Assembly: GCF_026247885.1 (NCBI RefSeq)
Contig: NZ_CP110921.1
Coordinates: 1,426,001-1,490,000, forward strand
DNA: 64,000 nt
Reading direction: 5' to 3'
Origin: Methylococcus mesophilus
GTDB lineage: Bacteria; Pseudomonadota; Gammaproteobacteria; Methylococcales; Methylococcaceae
Translations under genes and position numbers: made by a program
Notes under the pieces: model-generated
Seen by the model: the letters and a program-made list of their open reading frames with translations, nothing else
Database searches by the model: none
What the model was told of the DNA's origin: nothing
In this document: positions 63,292 to 64,000 of the stretch, piece by piece
Numbering within the stretch: position 1 is the stretch's first letter
Layout of the letters: each line of letters begins with the position of its first letter

Positions 63292-63960
63292 ATGGATCCC
63301 GATTTCTGGCACGAGCGCTGGCAGCAGAAGCAGACGGGCTTTCACCAAATCCAGGTCAATCCGCTGTTGGAAACTATCTGGCCTCGATGCATCGGTCCTG
63401 CGCTGCCCAGGGTTTTCGTTCCCCTCTGCGGCAAGTCCCTGGACATGATCTGGCTGCGGAATCGGGGGCATTCCGTACTCGGGAACGAACTCAGCCCCAT
63501 CGCGGTCGACGAGTTCTTCCGGGAAAACGGCTTGTCGGCGGTTACGACACCGCTCGGAAACGGCTTCGTCCGCGCCGAGAGCGGCGATATAAGCCTACTG
63601 TGCGGGAACTATTTCGACTTGACCCCGGACCTCGTCGGCAAGGTCGGAGCGATCTACGACCGGGCAGCGCTGGTGGCGATGCCCCCGGAAATGCAGGGCC
63701 GCTACGCCGAGCAGGTCTTCCGGCTGCTGCCGGAAACCCCGCCCATGCTGCTCATTACGCTGGAATACAACGCAGAGGAAATGAGCGGCCCGCCGTTCCC
63801 CGTCCCTGAGGAAACGGTGGTTCGCCTGTTCGGACCAGCCTACCGGATCGAGTTGCTGTCGGCGCGCGATGCGTTGGAAGGGAATCCGCAGCTGCGCGCC
63901 AAAGGATTGAGCCGCCTGACCGAAAAGGCCTATTGGCTGCAGGCCCAGGCTTCGGCCTGA
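63292..63960 (+). CDS. tpm: Thiopurine/tellurite S-methyltransferase-like protein
   Basis: A 222-residue SAM-dependent methyltransferase of the thiopurine methyltransferase family; bacterial members methylate selenium and tellurium oxyanions or thiopurines. Family text includes DFWHERWQQKQTGFHQIQVN, RVFVPLCGKSLDMIWLRNRG (SAM loop), VLGNELSPIAVDEFFREN and GAIYDRAALVAMPPEMQGRY. The ATG at 63292 fits the usual start. The true substrate is unknown. Confidence 0.92.
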   Translation: MDPDFWHERWQQKQTGFHQIQVNPLLETIWPRCIGPALPRVFVPLCGKSLDMIWLRNRGHSVLGNELSPIAVDEFFRENGLSAVTTPLGNGFVRAESGDISLLCGNYFDLTPDLVGKVGAIYDRAALVAMPPEMQGRYAEQVFRLLPETPPMLLITLEYNAEEMSGPPFPVPEETVVRLFGPAYRIELLSARDALEGNPQLRAKGLSRLTEKAYWLQAQASA

Positions 63961-63975
63961 ACCATGAGCGCAGGC

Positions 63976-64000
63976 TCAGCGGCGCCCGCGGCCGCCCGAG
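63976..64000 (-). CDS. Possible 3' end of a minus-strand gene (Gly/Arg-rich tail)
   Basis: At the window edge the minus strand reads SGGRGRR followed by TGA (63976-63978). Such tails are common in RNA helicases and RNA-binding proteins. Only eight codons are visible, so this is a weak call. A plus-strand ATG at 63964 is the alternative. Confidence 0.25.

Overview
The window is 64 kb of G+C-rich gammaproteobacterial chromosome. It holds a complete hopanoid cluster that uses a one-enzyme squalene synthase, together with copper-handling genes and cell-envelope genes. From memory the gene content resembles an aerobic type I/X methanotroph of the Methylococcus kind; this is inference from gene content, not a database match. 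Most of the window is densely packed housekeeping DNA with overlapping start and stop codons. About 25.6-33.7 kb is visibly richer in A+T and carries small accessory genes.

Layout. 0-1 kb: the 3' end of selD, a pair of G/C-run repeats, and a DUF559 nuclease-like gene whose 5' end merges into the repeats. 1-14.5 kb: ftsH, a Na+/Ca2+ exchanger, htpG, gltA (convergent), a CPA2 antiporter, a secreted helical protein, the msrPQ methionine-sulfoxide repair pair, an orphan ParA with a small partner, a GAF-GGDEF diguanylate cyclase, a glutathione peroxidase and a periplasmic solute-binding protein. 14.5-18 kb: a DUF1800/DUF1501 pair. 18-24.9 kb: a six-gene, fully overlapping Wsp-type chemosensory operon (minus strand). 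Its last gene joins a WspR-like receiver to a PP2C/SpoIIE-type phosphatase instead of a GGDEF domain. Its CheB-like protein has lost the phospho-acceptor aspartate, and no chemoreceptor gene lies next to it.

24.9-33.7 kb: yfbR, then an accessory island of small, mostly minus-strand genes (SRPBCC, AraC, GNAT, DUF4287, SnoaL, DUF6194, TfoX C-terminal, 4-oxalocrotonate tautomerase, VanZ, DUF6151). Two integron attC-like recombination sites bracket the DUF6151 gene exactly as in a gene cassette. The SnoaL gene is broken by one amber codon. An IS91-type transposase remnant abuts parC. 33.7-41.7 kb: parE-parC (minus), then xseB-ispA-dxs-apt (plus), which supplies farnesyl diphosphate.

41.8-51.2 kb is the hopanoid locus. 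hpnH is divergent from sqs-shc-hpnG-hpnN-hpnO, and a 13-codon leader reading frame is translationally coupled to sqs. Together these genes convert FPP to squalene, then to diploptene/hopene, then to adenosyl-hopane and bacteriohopanetriol or aminotriol, with HpnN as the exporter. 51.2-60 kb: CopC/CopD-like genes, an MlaC/HpnM-like protein, and a metal island (P1B-ATPase, HMA2-like protein, His/Met-rich membrane protein, Cys-rich metal-binding protein, TauE/SafE-like membrane protein). 60-64 kb: mtnB-mtnD-mtnC methionine salvage, a Tat-exported YcbK/DUF882 protein, a small membrane protein and tpm. No tRNA, rRNA or CRISPR array was recognised.
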